Assembly: GCF_032594355.1 (NCBI RefSeq)
Contig: NZ_CP131061.1
Coordinates: 1,116,001-1,180,000 of the forward strand
Direction: 5' to 3'
Origin: Methanolapillus ohkumae
Lineage (GTDB): Archaea; Halobacteriota; Methanosarcinia; Methanosarcinales; Methanosarcinaceae
DNA length: 64,000 bases
The notes beneath the pieces were generated by a model. It did not search any database, was not told the origin of the DNA, and saw only the letters and a program-made list of their open reading frames with translations. Positions within the stretch are counted from its first letter, which is position 1. Every line of letters starts with the position of its first letter. Shown piece after piece: positions 54,201 to 63,117 of the stretch. The translations under genes and the position numbers were made by a program.

Positions 54201-56235
54201 CAAGCCAGAAATTATTTTCGCCATCCGGTATGCTTTTTTTCAGTTTGACCTCCACCAGTTTTCCACCGTCGGCGCCCCAAATTCCGGCATTGGGAAATAT
54301 GTTTTTTTCAACCGTAATCGTTTTTCCGTTAATATCCGTCACCGTTGCCGCTTCATTTTTATTTAAACCCAAATGAACGTCTTTAACCGTCATATTCGGC
54401 GGGACGCTGAAATACACCACGGGATTTGGGAACAAAACGGTATTGGACGGGCTTTGCGGGTTTTGACGGTGGGCGGAATAATAGGGATAGACGGAGACGT
54501 TAAACACATTGTAAAGACTGAATGTGTCTCCTTTGTTGACGGTTTTGGCATCATTGTAGAGGACGGTCTGATTTGGGGTTTTTAGATAAGTGGTGGCGAC
54601 ATATTTGTCAATGGCCGTGAAGGAAGAGGTATTGTTATAGGTGTTTTGTCCGGTGATTTTGGCGGTAAAATTTAATTTGTTGCCGGATTGGACGGAGGCA
54701 TTGGTGGTTCCGACCAGATGAATCAGATTGTTGTAGGAATAGGAGTTGGTGCCTCCTGCAGCCGATTGCATTTTAAGAAGTCCTTTTATCTCCAAATGCA
54801 AGTCTTCGCCGGGACCGAATGTAAAGCCTTCGGTGGATAAATTAATTTGATGGGAACTGTTGTTGTAGGTTTTGCTGTGACCATGTGTATCAGACACCGT
54901 AATCGTCGTAAATGTCGTCTCGGCCGAGCGGGTGGATGAACTTGCCGGCAAACGTACATGAGTCAGCATTACGTTTTCCGGGATGTCTAAAGTAACGTTG
55001 ACATTTTCACCGTTTCGGACGCTTCCGAGAAATCCGAGTCGGAATAATTCTTGATAATAAAAGTGGTCGCGAACGGTATCTTTGTACTGGAGAGAATTGG
55101 CCATGATGTAATCGCCGCTGCCAGTCGCGCGGATGAAATTAATTTTTGTAATATTGGCGGACTCGGCATTGTACTTGGAGCTTGTGGTTTGGTAGGGGAA
55201 CAGTTCGCCGGCCTGCCCGGTATTCAATTGTTCAATCGGGCCGCGGTTGTTGATTCGAACGTTTGCCGTTGCGTTAAGTCCGGAAAAATCAATTGCGGGA
55301 ATTTTTCCGTTTTCGAGTTTAAAACCATCTGTGAGTTGAATTTGAAACGGCATTCTGTAATTCCAATTCAAGGTGGAGAGGTCGCTGTTTGAAAAGGTGA
55401 GTTTATTATCGGCCGTAAGCGGACCGCCGGTTTTTGTGGTAAATATAACCGGCGAATTTGCGCCCAACGACGAAATCATATTCGAATAACTTTGTTGGCT
55501 GCCGTTTATTGTAATGAGAACGTTGGAGAAATCCAGGGTGTAATTGACATTGTTGACGATTGTCCCGGAATTATTTAATGTCAGCCAGGTGGATTCCGAA
55601 TAGAAAATATAATCGATGTCCACGGTTGTGTTGACGCCGGAAGGCAAAAGTGTCGGGTTGATGAGGATAAAGTCTCCACGGCTGGGCATTTGAGGATAGA
55701 TGCAGACGGTCTTTATCACCACGTTTTCCGTGACCGGTGTTCCATCTTTTTTGGTCAGGGTGGCTTTGATGAGGGCTTCTTCGCTGTTGTAGACTTTTTT
55801 GGAGTCGGCCCAGACCAAAACATCCAAAGAGAGCCGGGTCGGATTGGTCAGAGAATACGTAATGGAAGTGCCGGTGCTGTCAAAAACGGGTTTATTGCCG
55901 TTAAGCACATCTTCCATTCCTGCCGGAATTTTATCTTTGGCGGTGCCGTCGGAAAATTTAAATCCGGAAATTGTGTCGCTCGTATTGTTATTTTGAAGCG
56001 TTATTTTTAAAATATAGTCTCCGGCGCCATCCGATTCGGAAACATTGATTTGAAAGGAGAGCATGCTTCCGGTATTTGGGGAAATGATTTGCGCGCCGCT
56101 TGCGGAAGGTGACGGATTTTTCCATTGGGGCGTCATTGTGCTGTTGTAATCAGCTGATGCCGGAGATACAAAAACCGCTGTCAAAATAAGAATACTTAAA
56201 ACAATCGTTGTCCATTTACGGTTCATTATTTTCAT
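51283..56235 (-). CDS. Giant surface protein 1 (paralogue pair)
   Basis: A 1,650-residue secreted protein. The signal peptide is at residues 1-30 (WTTIVLSILILTAVFVSPASA). A long Asn/Thr-rich beta region follows with segments such as VYFSVPPNMTVKDVHLG, PELKAGSSNEEFKMYINNGG and VVYFILPKGTGWK. An SdrD_B-like domain lies at about 1,470-1,550 (DGFVWSDENRDSIFD, ENGYYYFPNV). A linker and three C-terminal membrane helices follow, ending TAKAYGKI. It is probably a cell-envelope or adhesion protein. The start at 56235 is chosen because AGGTG lies 7 bases upstream. It is paralogous over its whole length to the next upstream gene. The stop is TGA. Confidence 0.82.
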   Translation of the reverse strand: MKIMNRKWTTIVLSILILTAVFVSPASADYNSTMTPQWKNPSPSASGAQIISPNTGSMLSFQINVSESDGAGDYILKITLQNNNTSDTISGFKFSDGTAKDKIPAGMEDVLNGNKPVFDSTGTSITYSLTNPTRLSLDVLVWADSKKVYNSEEALIKATLTKKDGTPVTENVVIKTVCIYPQMPSRGDFILINPTLLPSGVNTTVDIDYIFYSESTWLTLNNSGTIVNNVNYTLDFSNVLITINGSQQSYSNMISSLGANSPVIFTTKTGGPLTADNKLTFSNSDLSTLNWNYRMPFQIQLTDGFKLENGKIPAIDFSGLNATANVRINNRGPIEQLNTGQAGELFPYQTTSSKYNAESANITKINFIRATGSGDYIMANSLQYKDTVRDHFYYQELFRLGFLGSVRNGENVNVTLDIPENVMLTHVRLPASSSTRSAETTFTTITVSDTHGHSKTYNNSSHQINLSTEGFTFGPGEDLHLEIKGLLKMQSAAGGTNSYSYNNLIHLVGTTNASVQSGNKLNFTAKITGQNTYNNTSSFTAIDKYVATTYLKTPNQTVLYNDAKTVNKGDTFSLYNVFNVSVYPYYSAHRQNPQSPSNTVLFPNPVVYFSVPPNMTVKDVHLGLNKNEAATVTDINGKTITVEKNIFPNAGIWGADGGKLVEVKLKKSIPDGENNFWLGYNGNANYSVRLDLEVPADYAGADKVIFPPQSVLLTTWDPNATDAKTGGAGGNVYSLASAGINTSTVSDLHVTSGSYTSNMQSRDLNIISSHVVQAYVSTKTSGGYSSYNPANPDSYPELKAGSSNEEFKMYINNGGSSTYTNAVVYFILPKGTGWKTAVNNPLRFEPFGMANNSYKVYYTKDVIGTENLTTGGDLFGNYAWVEMSLNNNQSTTSMDELHNITAVKIEFDTLKTDSNLKVYLPFQLPKVGSGVNYGDTAVGQTLYYFDSNFKSDHGFTGAVKLKQSDVPNIMGYNVSENKPTALGTLSNVNHSNGTIPDWWTVFTYDDFTQNIRLFKVNVHFTPANGSLASDNNVTDFSSESFVPLNSTGHPDLNYVTGFKLTIPEANRSIVNVSNPGTYVITYFTTEDDDRQTGMGTRTFVIQKDPGTILLTGADKEIFWKSNIPSTPENNGTWEDYYKMFVSGTDSGLALSSGDIRFEGYGSGDIFDINTPKNYVLVYNYTDSANNYVNATVSVAVKYDGELSGNVTGNGVPVMNLPVMVNAAPATTDSFGYYSSPLSAVKADPKNVSYSVSLSSVPAGLKLPAPATQNGIANASDGGAPTADFDLDPVTINVTFTNPDLWVESVALYNSSGIKVQEINSSDLIFRDYFLFEKEAGSGWFESGNYYLAATMKPGYKPTTGSEFDIPGGMSLEWQTAEFSIGNVDLVKTGGDPDDAPLIDGFVWSDENRDSIFDRQIDPEPFISGAEVNLLNESGGLMETTVTDENGYYYFPNVVQASGYYVQVELPAGFNHASAFQFDQKIHESDDFKSDLLTITPADLQFRNINAGFYYADESGSESGGPVGNATVVPPGLMNGTDPDKTPHTHVVPYEHQDSEMPTGVLSWAGLILMVLAIVLALPQLVRIYQIQSEKGKRKATFYILAVFAAALVIVLFFLFYNLSGDPVSYNAYDIVLAVVFLIEILFTAKAYGKI

Positions 56236-56341
56236 CCGCATGCACCTTTGCTGTTGTTGAAAAAGGATAGAGTTTTGGAAAAAATATAAAAGAAACATTA
56301 AATAAAACGAATATATTTCAAAAGCATAATACAATAACACC

Positions 56342-56349
56342 TATATAAC
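56342..56349 (-). promoter_or_regulatory. TATA box of giant surface protein 1
   Basis: GTTATATA on the minus strand, about 105 bases upstream of the ATG at 56235. Confidence 0.4.
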
Positions 56350-56389
56350 ATAATAGTAATTTATTAACAATATATTTATACAAATGAAT

Positions 56390-56530
56390 TTCAGATAATA
56401 TACGAATTCATCTGTATAATATAATAAAATTAATTATAATAAAATTAATTAAAATATAATACAATTAATTATAATAACATTAATTATATTACATATATAA
56501 AAATAACTATAATATTAAAAGGTTAGAATA
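56390..56530. repeat. AATTAATTATAATA tandem repeats
   Basis: Reiterated 'aaaattaattataata' words between the two giant surface genes. Extremely AT-rich, with no ORF. Confidence 0.55.
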
Positions 56531-56580
56531 TTTTTAACCAAAAATAACCAAAAAACAGATATAATTCGTAAAAAAAGAAA

Positions 56581-56604
56581 CAACAGCGGCAAAAGCCGCT
56601 GTTG
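56581..56604 (-). terminator. Hairpin terminator of giant surface protein 2
   Basis: CAACAGCGGC and GCCGCTGTTG form a perfect 10-bp stem around a 4-base loop. A T-rich tract follows on the minus strand. About 50 bases after the stop at 56655. Confidence 0.75.
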
Positions 56605-56654
56605 ACCGAGATGTTAAAATCCGGATTTTATTTTGGTTAAAAATTATTGTTTTT

Positions 56655-59600
56655 TTAAATTTTACCATAGGCTTTGGCTGTTAGGAGCGCCTCAACAATA
56701 AAGGCGGCTGCCAAAACCAAGTCCGTTGTATTGTAGTAATTCATTTCTCCGCTCAAACTGTAGAAGAGGAAGAAGAGAATCAATATAATGACCGCAAGGA
56801 CAATCGCCAGAATATGGAAAGTCACACTCTTTTCTTGTTTTTCGGATTTGATTTTGTAGATACGCAGCAGTTGAGGCAAAGCCAGCAAAACTGACAACAA
56901 AACAAAAATCAAGCCGAGCATTGAGAAACTCTCCGGATTGACCGGGGGGTTTTCGTCAAAGGGAGCGACGACAACTTCCGGCGTTTTGTTTTCTTCCGGC
57001 GGTTTTTCTTCCGTGCCTTTCATCGGCTCCGACATTGGGACAATGGTCGCGTTTCCGACCGGACCGCCCGATCCCGGGTTGTCTTGGGCGTAATAGAAAC
57101 CGGCGTTGACACCCCAATATTGGATTTGTTCACCCATGTTTTCGGAGATCAAAATCAGTTCGGATTTGTAGTCATTGTCCTTATCGATCATTTGGTCCAA
57201 TTGGAAGTCGGACGCGTGGTTAAATCCGGACGGAAGGTTGATTTGGACAAAATAACTGCTGCCAATTTCAACATTGGGGAAGTAGTAAAATCCGTCTTCG
57301 TCTGTGTTTGTCGTTTCAACCTCGGCGCTGTCGCTGTTTAATAATTTGACTTCCACCCCGGAAATCAGCGGTTCGATTTCAATTTCTCTGTCCCATATGC
57401 TGTCATGATTTTCATCATCCCAGACATGTCCGGCAATAATCGGCGCGTCGGCTGAATCTCCGCCAATAATGGTTATGTTTTCATTTGCCATCGTAAACGC
57501 AGTTATACTCCATTGCATCGCCGAATCTTTTTGAGTGAATTCGCTGCCTCCAGCCGGTTTGTATCCGGGTTTGATATTGACGGTGATAGAATAATCATCT
57601 GCCGCAAACCAGCCCTGTCCGGCTTCTTTTTCGAACAAGAAATACGTGTCGGAACCAATGTCACTGATATTGATTTCTTGTATTTTAGATCCGCTGCTGT
57701 TGTAAAGCGACACCGAGTTTATCCAATTGCTTGGGTCGGTAAATGTCACATTAATGGTTACCGGATCCAAAACAAAATCCGCCTTTGGGGCGCCGTTATC
57801 CGACGCCTTGGCAACGCCGTTCTTGGACGGAATCGGACTTGGAAGGATTAAGCCGGCCGGAACAACGCTTAAAGACGCGTTGTAACTGACATTTTTCGGG
57901 TCCGTTGTTGTGGCGCTCAATGCGTAAGTGTATTTTCCACTGCTGTCGGTTGTTGCCGAACTGACCGACCCGGTATCCACGGAAACACTTTGACTTCCGA
58001 CAGGTTGTCCGTTTCCGGTCACATTTCCGGACAACGTCCCGTTGTATTTGACATGAACCGTGATACTTTTATTGACGGTGTTGTCACCGCTGTCCGTGTA
58101 ATTGTAGATCAAAACATATGTTCCAGGCTCACTGATGTTAAAAGCTCCACCGGCCCCATGACCTTCATATTTGAATTTGTCAAGAGAAATCGGGACATTT
58201 GTATCATTTCCGGTCATAAATGTTCTGTAATAGTCTTCCCAAGTTCCATTGTTTGCGGGTGTTGTCGGAACAGAGGATTTCCAAAAGATGTCTTTTGCGG
58301 GAACAGGATCTAAAACGATTGTGGAAGGGTCTTTCTTAATAACAATTTGCCGTGATCCGGTTTGAATCTGATTGTCAAAATCATCCGTTGTGTAATATGT
58401 AATCGTATAGGTTCCCGGGGTTGTTACATTTACAAGAGATGAAGCATCCGGGATGATGACCTTATTTCCGGCGACATAATTCGGGTCGGGAGAAGAAGCT
58501 CCCAACATTTTCACATAGCTGGCATTTGTAAAACCGGTCTCAATTGTTGTATTCGTCGGACTTCCAACCTTCGGTGTGAAATTAACTTCCACCTTTGCCA
58601 AGTGGATATCTTCCGTAAAGTCATCATAGGTATAAACGGTCGTCCAATCCGGAATGGTACCGGTTTCGTGGGTGACATCCACCGAACCGCCAATTGCCAC
58701 CGGCGTTCCGGCATTGTCTCCCATGATCACCGGCTTGTCCGATTGAATCAATTTAATGGCGCCCGTAAAACCTTTATCGCTTTTAAAGCTGTTGTCAAAA
58801 TAATAGAGAGTTTGACCAGCCGCTGTGTCTCCATAATGTACCTCCTCATCGACTTTTGGAAGTTCAAACGGCAAATAAAGTTTCAAATCCGTTCCTTTTT
58901 TCAGGGTGGTAAATTCAACCCGAACGGCTGTAATATTTTTCAACTCATCTGAGACTGTCGTTGATTTATTGTTGGCGTCAAAATTCATTTCCGTCCATCC
59001 ATAACCTGCCAGGTTTCCGGAATCAAGTGTCTGGCCTGTCGTAATTGTCGTGTTTGTCGTGTAATAGACTTTGTAACTGCCGGTTTCCATTCCCGAAGAT
59101 GGCTCAACCGTCAGCGGTTTATTGATTGTTGCTTTCCAACCGGTGCCTTTGGGCAAAATAAAATAAACGTATGCGTTGGTGTAATCCGTTTCTCCGGCAT
59201 TGTTGACATACATTTTAAACTCTTCATTGGAACTTCCGGCTTTGAGTTCCGGAATGGAAGCCGTATTGTCGGGATCATAAGAAGCGTATCCGCCAGATGT
59301 TTTTGTGGAGACGTACGCCTGAACGGTTTTGGCGCGCACGATGTTTAATGCTGTCTTGTCACTGCCATAAGGTGTAACGGTACCCGTTTTTACATGAAGA
59401 TCATTGACAGGTGGATTAGTAATGTGAACATTGCTTAATGTAGCCAAACCGCCGCCGGATCCGCCTGAAGAGGCATCAATAGCTTTTGGGTCCCACGTTG
59501 TCAATAGAACGGATTGGCGAGGGATCAAAATCTGTTCAGGACCGACATAATCTACGGGAACTTCTACATCCAGTTGGACGGTATATCTGGCAAGGCTATT

Positions 59601-61670
59601 ATTGTAAATAAGCCAAAAATTATTCTCTCCATCGGATACTTTCTTTTTCAATTTCACTTCCACCAATTTACCGCCGTCGTCTTTCCAATATCCGGCGTTG
59701 TCAAATATATTTTTTTCAAAAATAATTTCATTGCCTTGAATATCTTTTATCGGAGCGGTTGCACATTCTTTATTCTGGAGGTGAGCATCTTTTACGGTCA
59801 TTCCCGGAGGAATACTGAAATAAACCACCGGATTTGGAAATAGACTGGTTTCTAACGGATTTAAGGGATTTGTGCGATGTGCGGACCAATAAGGATAAGT
59901 AGAAGCGTTAAACTGACTCAAAAGAGGGAATGTTTCTCCTTGATTCACAGAACTACCGTTAACATAATTAGCAGATGTTACGTAGGTAGTTGCTTTGTAT
60001 TCATCAATCACAGATACGTTATAGAAAGTCTCTCTTACCTCGGCTCCGGTAACCTTTCCTTTAAAACTTAATTTTTTCGATGTCGGTGAGCCTGTATTCA
60101 CGCTTTCGTTTGTCGTACCGACAACATGAATCAAGTGACTATCAGAATATGAAGATCCACCCATCGAATTCGGCGTCATTTTAAGCAATCCCTCAATTTC
60201 AAAAGTAATGTCATCTCCGGGTCCGAAGTTGAAATTACCCGTGAGATTATTGTCCGGATGCTCGGTAGAGAGGTTGATCCCATGAGAAGAAGAATTGCCA
60301 TATTTTTTATAATTTCCATCCTTGTCCATAAGAGTAATATTTTTAAATACAGTATCATCGCCTTCTTTGGGAAGACGAAGATGTGTTACTGTCACACCGT
60401 TTGGGATTTCCACATTAACAATGACATTTTCCCCATCTCGGATCGCTCCTCTAAATCCGATTCTGAATAACTCTTGATATTTAAAATGGTCGCGGACTCC
60501 CCCGCCATATTGCAAGGAATTCGCCATAATGTAAGAAGATGTTTGTGAAACAGCAGATATGAACACTGGTTTCGTCATTTGATCTTCTTCAGCGACGGCG
60601 ATAACTCCCGGCGGAGTGTGCGGGAAGAGCTCACCGGATGCGCCTGTGTTCAAATGCTCAACCGGACCGCGGTTATTTATTTTTACATCGGCGGTTTCTT
60701 TGAGTCCTGTAAAATCAATAGAAGGCGCATTTGAACCGACATATTTAAACTCATCCGTTAATTGGATTTGAAATTTCATTGTGGCGTTATGGTCTAATTT
60801 GGATAATGCCGTGGAGGAAAAAGATAATTTATTTCCATCTTCCAAGGGCAGTCCGCCCTCCGTTAAAAATGTAACCGGTTTAGGGTTTGGAAGTTCTGAA
60901 TATTTTGTCGGAATACCATTAATTGTAATGATAACATCTGAAAAATCCAATACATATCCTTGGTTGTAAATTCTCATACTCGTCATTCTAAATAAGTTAT
61001 AATAAGCGGTACCGCCAAAAAATCTGCAACTTACATTGACGGTTGTATTAACACCGGAAGGTAATAGAGCCGGATTCATCAAATAATATCTTGAATAGGA
61101 ATCTAACGTCGGATATTGACAAACGGCTTTTGCTGAAATATTTTTGATCTCTGTGTCCGGATTGCTGTCCACTCCTTCTTTAAATAAGGTGGCTGTGATA
61201 ACCGCTGTCTCATTATTGTAGGCCACTTTACTGTTTGCCAAAACAAAAACACTTAAAGACAATTGTTGAGGGTTTTTCAAGGTGTAGTTCACATCGGTTG
61301 TGCTGAATGCTGGCAGTGTATTATTCAGCTGGTCTCCCAATCCCTCCGGAATACTTCCCTTTGCAGTGGCGTCCGAAAACTGAAGTCCTGATGTTGAATC
61401 ACCGGAATCATTGTTCTTTAAATGGATTTTTAAATAATAAGTACCGGCAGACAATCCGGCCCCGTTTATGTTAAATATTATTTCGCCGGTTGCATTGGCC
61501 TCAATAATTTGCGCGTCGCCGGAAGGGGTTGGGCTCTTCCACGAAGATGTCAATACATCAACCGGATCTGCCGCCACAGGCATGACAAAGCCGGCCAGAA
61601 GTATCATCATAATAAGAAAAACGGAAGTTCCCGCTTTCATAATCTTTGTACTGATTTTGTTATAATTCAT
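56655..61670 (-). CDS. Giant surface protein 2 (paralogue pair)
   Basis: A 1,671-residue secreted protein with the same plan as giant surface protein 1. A signal peptide (SVFLIMMILLAGFVMPVAA) is followed by a long beta region with PELKAGSSNEEFKMYVNNAG and VYFILPKGTGWK. An SdrD_B-like domain (GHVWDDENHDSIWD, EDGFYYFPNV), a Pro/Glu-rich linker and three C-terminal helices ending TAKAYGKI complete it. The repeated segment order shows a tandem duplication. GGTTGA lies 6 bases before the ATG at 61670; a longer frame to 61790 would put the signal peptide too far inside. The stop is TAA. Confidence 0.82.
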   Translation of the reverse strand: MNYNKISTKIMKAGTSVFLIMMILLAGFVMPVAADPVDVLTSSWKSPTPSGDAQIIEANATGEIIFNINGAGLSAGTYYLKIHLKNNDSGDSTSGLQFSDATAKGSIPEGLGDQLNNTLPAFSTTDVNYTLKNPQQLSLSVFVLANSKVAYNNETAVITATLFKEGVDSNPDTEIKNISAKAVCQYPTLDSYSRYYLMNPALLPSGVNTTVNVSCRFFGGTAYYNLFRMTSMRIYNQGYVLDFSDVIITINGIPTKYSELPNPKPVTFLTEGGLPLEDGNKLSFSSTALSKLDHNATMKFQIQLTDEFKYVGSNAPSIDFTGLKETADVKINNRGPVEHLNTGASGELFPHTPPGVIAVAEEDQMTKPVFISAVSQTSSYIMANSLQYGGGVRDHFKYQELFRIGFRGAIRDGENVIVNVEIPNGVTVTHLRLPKEGDDTVFKNITLMDKDGNYKKYGNSSSHGINLSTEHPDNNLTGNFNFGPGDDITFEIEGLLKMTPNSMGGSSYSDSHLIHVVGTTNESVNTGSPTSKKLSFKGKVTGAEVRETFYNVSVIDEYKATTYVTSANYVNGSSVNQGETFPLLSQFNASTYPYWSAHRTNPLNPLETSLFPNPVVYFSIPPGMTVKDAHLQNKECATAPIKDIQGNEIIFEKNIFDNAGYWKDDGGKLVEVKLKKKVSDGENNFWLIYNNSLARYTVQLDVEVPVDYVGPEQILIPRQSVLLTTWDPKAIDASSGGSGGGLATLSNVHITNPPVNDLHVKTGTVTPYGSDKTALNIVRAKTVQAYVSTKTSGGYASYDPDNTASIPELKAGSSNEEFKMYVNNAGETDYTNAYVYFILPKGTGWKATINKPLTVEPSSGMETGSYKVYYTTNTTITTGQTLDSGNLAGYGWTEMNFDANNKSTTVSDELKNITAVRVEFTTLKKGTDLKLYLPFELPKVDEEVHYGDTAAGQTLYYFDNSFKSDKGFTGAIKLIQSDKPVIMGDNAGTPVAIGGSVDVTHETGTIPDWTTVYTYDDFTEDIHLAKVEVNFTPKVGSPTNTTIETGFTNASYVKMLGASSPDPNYVAGNKVIIPDASSLVNVTTPGTYTITYYTTDDFDNQIQTGSRQIVIKKDPSTIVLDPVPAKDIFWKSSVPTTPANNGTWEDYYRTFMTGNDTNVPISLDKFKYEGHGAGGAFNISEPGTYVLIYNYTDSGDNTVNKSITVHVKYNGTLSGNVTGNGQPVGSQSVSVDTGSVSSATTDSSGKYTYALSATTTDPKNVSYNASLSVVPAGLILPSPIPSKNGVAKASDNGAPKADFVLDPVTINVTFTDPSNWINSVSLYNSSGSKIQEINISDIGSDTYFLFEKEAGQGWFAADDYSITVNIKPGYKPAGGSEFTQKDSAMQWSITAFTMANENITIIGGDSADAPIIAGHVWDDENHDSIWDREIEIEPLISGVEVKLLNSDSAEVETTNTDEDGFYYFPNVEIGSSYFVQINLPSGFNHASDFQLDQMIDKDNDYKSELILISENMGEQIQYWGVNAGFYYAQDNPGSGGPVGNATIVPMSEPMKGTEEKPPEENKTPEVVVAPFDENPPVNPESFSMLGLIFVLLSVLLALPQLLRIYKIKSEKQEKSVTFHILAIVLAVIILILFFLFYSLSGEMNYYNTTDLVLAAAFIVEALLTAKAYGKI

Positions 61671-61808
61671 AAATATCAACCCATAAATTATCATGTTTTT
61701 AATAAGATCAAGGCGGGATCTGATAATACAATCAAATTTAAAATTTATTTGAATAAAAACGGTGTTACCAGATTCCCTTTTGATTAACATAAAATATTGT
61801 AATCAAAG

Positions 61809-61817
61809 GTATATAAT
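61809..61817 (-). promoter_or_regulatory. TATA box of giant surface protein 2
   Basis: TTATATACC on the minus strand, about 140 bases upstream of the ATG, giving a leader of roughly 110 bases. Confidence 0.4.
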
Positions 61818-62067
61818 AATATGCATAGTATACTAATATCTTAAAAATGAACAATATTATAATAAAAGACATATATATTATTAAGATATAATTATATGAC
61901 TTTTTAAAAGTTGGTGAGATTTCAGAATGTAAACCAATCCGGTCAAAAACAAATAAAAACAACACCAAACAATTATTCCGATTCAATCTAACCGGATCCA
62001 ATTTTAATCTGACTGTTTCCAATTTTTCAGTACTTCCTCATTTTTTTGGGTTACGATAATTATTCCG

Positions 62068-62100
62068 GCACCGCTGTCACCGCAACATTTTTTAAAAATA
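62068..62100 (+). repeat. Partial repeat A at a gene relic
   Basis: GCACCGCTGTCACCGCAACA then TTTTTTAAAAATA resembles the central part of repeat A. It stands exactly where the P-type ATPase relic begins. Confidence 0.35.
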
Positions 62101-62283
62101 GCCATGCCGGGAATTTTAAGACCGATTGGAGGAGTCCTGATTCATAATATCGGATCTATGCTGGTGATTATCAATTCGGCGCTGCTCTTGGACATGGAGG
62201 GAAAAATAAACGCACCTCCTCTGAATTATAATTTGACACTGATTTTTGTTGTTACAAAATTTCAAATTCGTAACAAACATTAA
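62098..62283 (+). pseudogene. C-terminal relic of a heavy-metal P-type ATPase
   Basis: The frame from 62098 to TAA at 62281 reads IAMPGILRPIGGVLIHNIGS followed by MLVIINSALLLDMEG. This matches the last two helices of metal-exporting P1B ATPases (GALIHN, VLVVLNSxRLL pattern). The rest of the enzyme is missing, and no start or catalytic DKTGT region is present. It appears to be a decayed remnant joined to a repeat-A fragment, upstream of the metal-uptake operon. Confidence 0.6.
62249..62276 (+). promoter_or_regulatory. Inverted repeat, candidate metal-regulator operator
   Basis: TTGTTAC and GTAACAA flank 14 bases, immediately upstream of a TATA-like box. The spacing and position suit a dimeric repressor such as NikR or a DtxR-family protein controlling the cbiM operon. 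It overlaps the tail of the ATPase relic. Confidence 0.5.
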
Positions 62284-62286
62284 ATA
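62280..62286 (+). promoter_or_regulatory. TATA box of the cbiM operon
   Basis: TTAAATA, about 60 bases before the cbiM start and directly after the inverted repeat. AGGAG at 62333-62337 serves as ribosome binding site. Confidence 0.45.
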
Positions 62287-62346
62287 GGGTGACGACATTT
62301 GGAGTTTTCGAAAAATAAATTAAAAACAATTCAGGAGTCTGTATAA

Positions 62347-63045
62347 ATGCATATTTCAGAAGGTGTTCTCCCGGAATGGCTGCTTTTGGCCGGCTGGGTT
62401 GTGACCATTATTTTATTGGCCGTGAGTCTTTGGTGGGGCAAAAAGCATACCGATGACATGACAAAGAAAATTCCCCAAATCGCAGTTACGACCGCCGCCT
62501 TTTTTGCGGCATGCATGGTCCGAATTCCGCTTCCTCCGACATCTCTTCATTTGGTTTTGGCGGGACTCGTCGGCATTCTTCTCGGGCCGTTTGCGTTTGT
62601 TTGTATTTTTGTCGGCCTTTTGCTTCAAGCCCTTCTTTTGGGAAATGGCGGCCTTTTGGTTTTAGGCGTCAACACGGTTGTCATGGGACTTCCGGCTCTT
62701 CTGGCCTACCCGGTTTTTGTCGCGCTGTCCAAAAAAACAAATTACGGAATTTCAGCGGCTGTTGCCAGCGTCTTTGCGATTCTTTTGTCCACGCTTCTTT
62801 TAGCCGCCGTCTTCATTGCCGGCGGAATTACATTTGGAAGCATGGAAAGCGTAACTGAATTCGCATCCAAATTCATGGTTTTGTCAAGCATTATTCAGAC
62901 TTTTTCAAATTCACCGTGGTTGCTCACGTTTGTTCTTTTGATTGTGATGAATCTGCCGCTTATGATTGTCGAAGGAGTCATTTGCGCGTTTATCGTTCCA
63001 TTTATCGCGAAAGTTAAACCGGAAATGCTTCCTCAAAATAAATAA
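62347..63045 (+). CDS. cbiM: CbiM-type cobalt/nickel ECF transporter S component
   Basis: A 232-residue membrane protein with about seven helices. The N-terminus MHISEGVLPEW is the family hallmark: the MHI end inserts into the protein and His2 helps bind the metal. Other conserved parts are ACMVRIPLPPTSLHLVLAGLVGILLGPFA and LLQALLLGNGGLLVLGVNTVVMGLPA. The family carries Co2+ or Ni2+ and the sequence alone does not separate them. Methanogens need Co for corrinoids and Ni for F430. It is first in an operon with a CbiL/NikL-like gene and cbiQ. AGGAG lies 9 bases before the ATG. The stop is TAA. Confidence 0.95.
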   Translation: MHISEGVLPEWLLLAGWVVTIILLAVSLWWGKKHTDDMTKKIPQIAVTTAAFFAACMVRIPLPPTSLHLVLAGLVGILLGPFAFVCIFVGLLLQALLLGNGGLLVLGVNTVVMGLPALLAYPVFVALSKKTNYGISAAVASVFAILLSTLLLAAVFIAGGITFGSMESVTEFASKFMVLSSIIQTFSNSPWLLTFVLLIVMNLPLMIVEGVICAFIVPFIAKVKPEMLPQNK

Positions 63046-63049
63046 ACTA

Positions 63050-63110
63050 AAAACAAAAAATAACAAAAAAAATAACAAAATAAAAAACAAAAAATAACAA
63101 AATAAAGGAA
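63050..63110. repeat. AAAATAACAAA repeats in the cbi operon
   Basis: Reiterated 'aaaaaataacaaaa' words in the 72-base gap between cbiM and the next gene. Similar words occur at 4165-4245. Confidence 0.5.
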
Positions 63111-63117
63111 CTATAAT

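Noticed and set aside
62104..62283. Short intact gene before cbiM
   Set aside because: The sequence matches only the final helices of P-type ATPases, so a relic is the better reading.
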